From the NCBI GenBank assembly GCA_002085385.1, contig NATO01000122.1, positions 1 through 5,956 of the forward strand: a stretch of 5,956 nt of DNA. The letters are read 5' to 3'. The DNA comes from a candidate division Zixibacteria bacterium 4484_93. GTDB lineage: Bacteria; UBP14; UBA6098; 4484-93. Under the pieces are notes generated by a model that was given only the letters and a program-made list of their open reading frames with translations, made no database searches and was not told the DNA's origin. The translations under genes and the position numbers were made by a program. The number at the start of each line of letters is the position of its first letter. Position 1 is the first letter of the stretch. Below, in pieces: positions 5,782 to 5,956 of this stretch.

Positions 5782-5956
5782 ATGGCAGATAGGTATCTCA
5801 ACTTTATCGATGGTGAGTGGTGTGAGGCAGCAAGCGGCAGGACATTCGAGAACCGCAATCCTGCGAACTGGGATGAGGTCGTCGGTATATTCCCATTGTC
5901 AGACAAAGAGGATGTGGACAGTGCAGTAAAATCCGCCAGAGAGGCGTTCCGTGAGT
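5782..5956 (+). CDS. NAD(P)-dependent aldehyde dehydrogenase, N-terminal fragment (continues past the window)
   Basis: Only the first 58 codons are present. The protein begins MADRYLNFIDGEW and continues through ASGRTFENRNPAN, DEVVGIFPLSDKEDVDSAV and KSAREAF. This is the characteristic N-terminus of the aldehyde dehydrogenase superfamily: an oligomerisation strand with a D/GGEW motif, the NPA segment, and the helix leading to the NAD-binding fold. The catalytic Cys and Glu lie beyond the window. Family members oxidise aldehydes to carboxylic acids with NAD or NADP. The ENRNPAN-DEVVG pattern resembles, from memory, 2-oxoglutarate semialdehyde dehydrogenases and related broad-specificity enzymes. 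A succinate semialdehyde or 2-oxoglutarate semialdehyde substrate would suit the neighbouring kor and suc genes, but this is inference. The 15-nt gap after korC and the strong ribosome binding site place it in the same transcription unit. Confidence 0.85.
   Translation, partial: MADRYLNFIDGEWCEAASGRTFENRNPANWDEVVGIFPLSDKEDVDSAVKSAREAFRE

Overview
The window is a single, densely packed, plus-strand bacterial gene cluster with no sizeable non-coding stretch; the longest gap is 58 bp. The content points to an anaerobic or microaerophilic bacterium with ferredoxin-based central carbon metabolism. Shine-Dalgarno sites are clear, start/stop overlaps are frequent, and ATA (Ile) and AGA/AGG (Arg) codons are common. 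I cannot assign a phylum from this sequence; an uncultured lineage is plausible but unproven.

Layout from left to right: the 3' part of a class II CCA-adding (tRNA nucleotidyltransferase) gene with an HD domain (1-987); sucC, the succinyl-CoA synthetase beta subunit (984-2126); sucD, the alpha subunit, broken by an internal frameshifting deletion near 2246-2250 (2123-2888); a 58-bp gap with a possible promoter; then the four subunit genes of a 2-oxoacid:ferredoxin oxidoreductase of the 2-oxoglutarate (KOR) type in the order delta (korD, 2947-3192), alpha (korA, 3195-4349), beta (korB, 4346-5173), gamma (korC, 5182-5766); and the first 58 codons of an aldehyde dehydrogenase (5782 to the window end).

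Together the KOR and succinyl-CoA synthetase would interconvert 2-oxoglutarate and succinate. Oxidatively this yields reduced ferredoxin, CO2 and one nucleoside triphosphate; reductively it is the ferredoxin-dependent carboxylation step of the reverse TCA cycle. The sequence does not tell which direction is used. The aldehyde dehydrogenase may feed the same part of metabolism, but its substrate cannot be read from the N-terminus alone.

The main surprise is the sucD lesion. About 110 nt (roughly 37 codons, including the conserved CoA-contacting Gly-Lys segment) are missing and the reading frame changes at the junction, while everything before and after is well conserved. This is either a recent inactivating deletion or an assembly or consensus error. 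I see no mobile element, RNA gene, CRISPR array or evidence of a wholly new system here.
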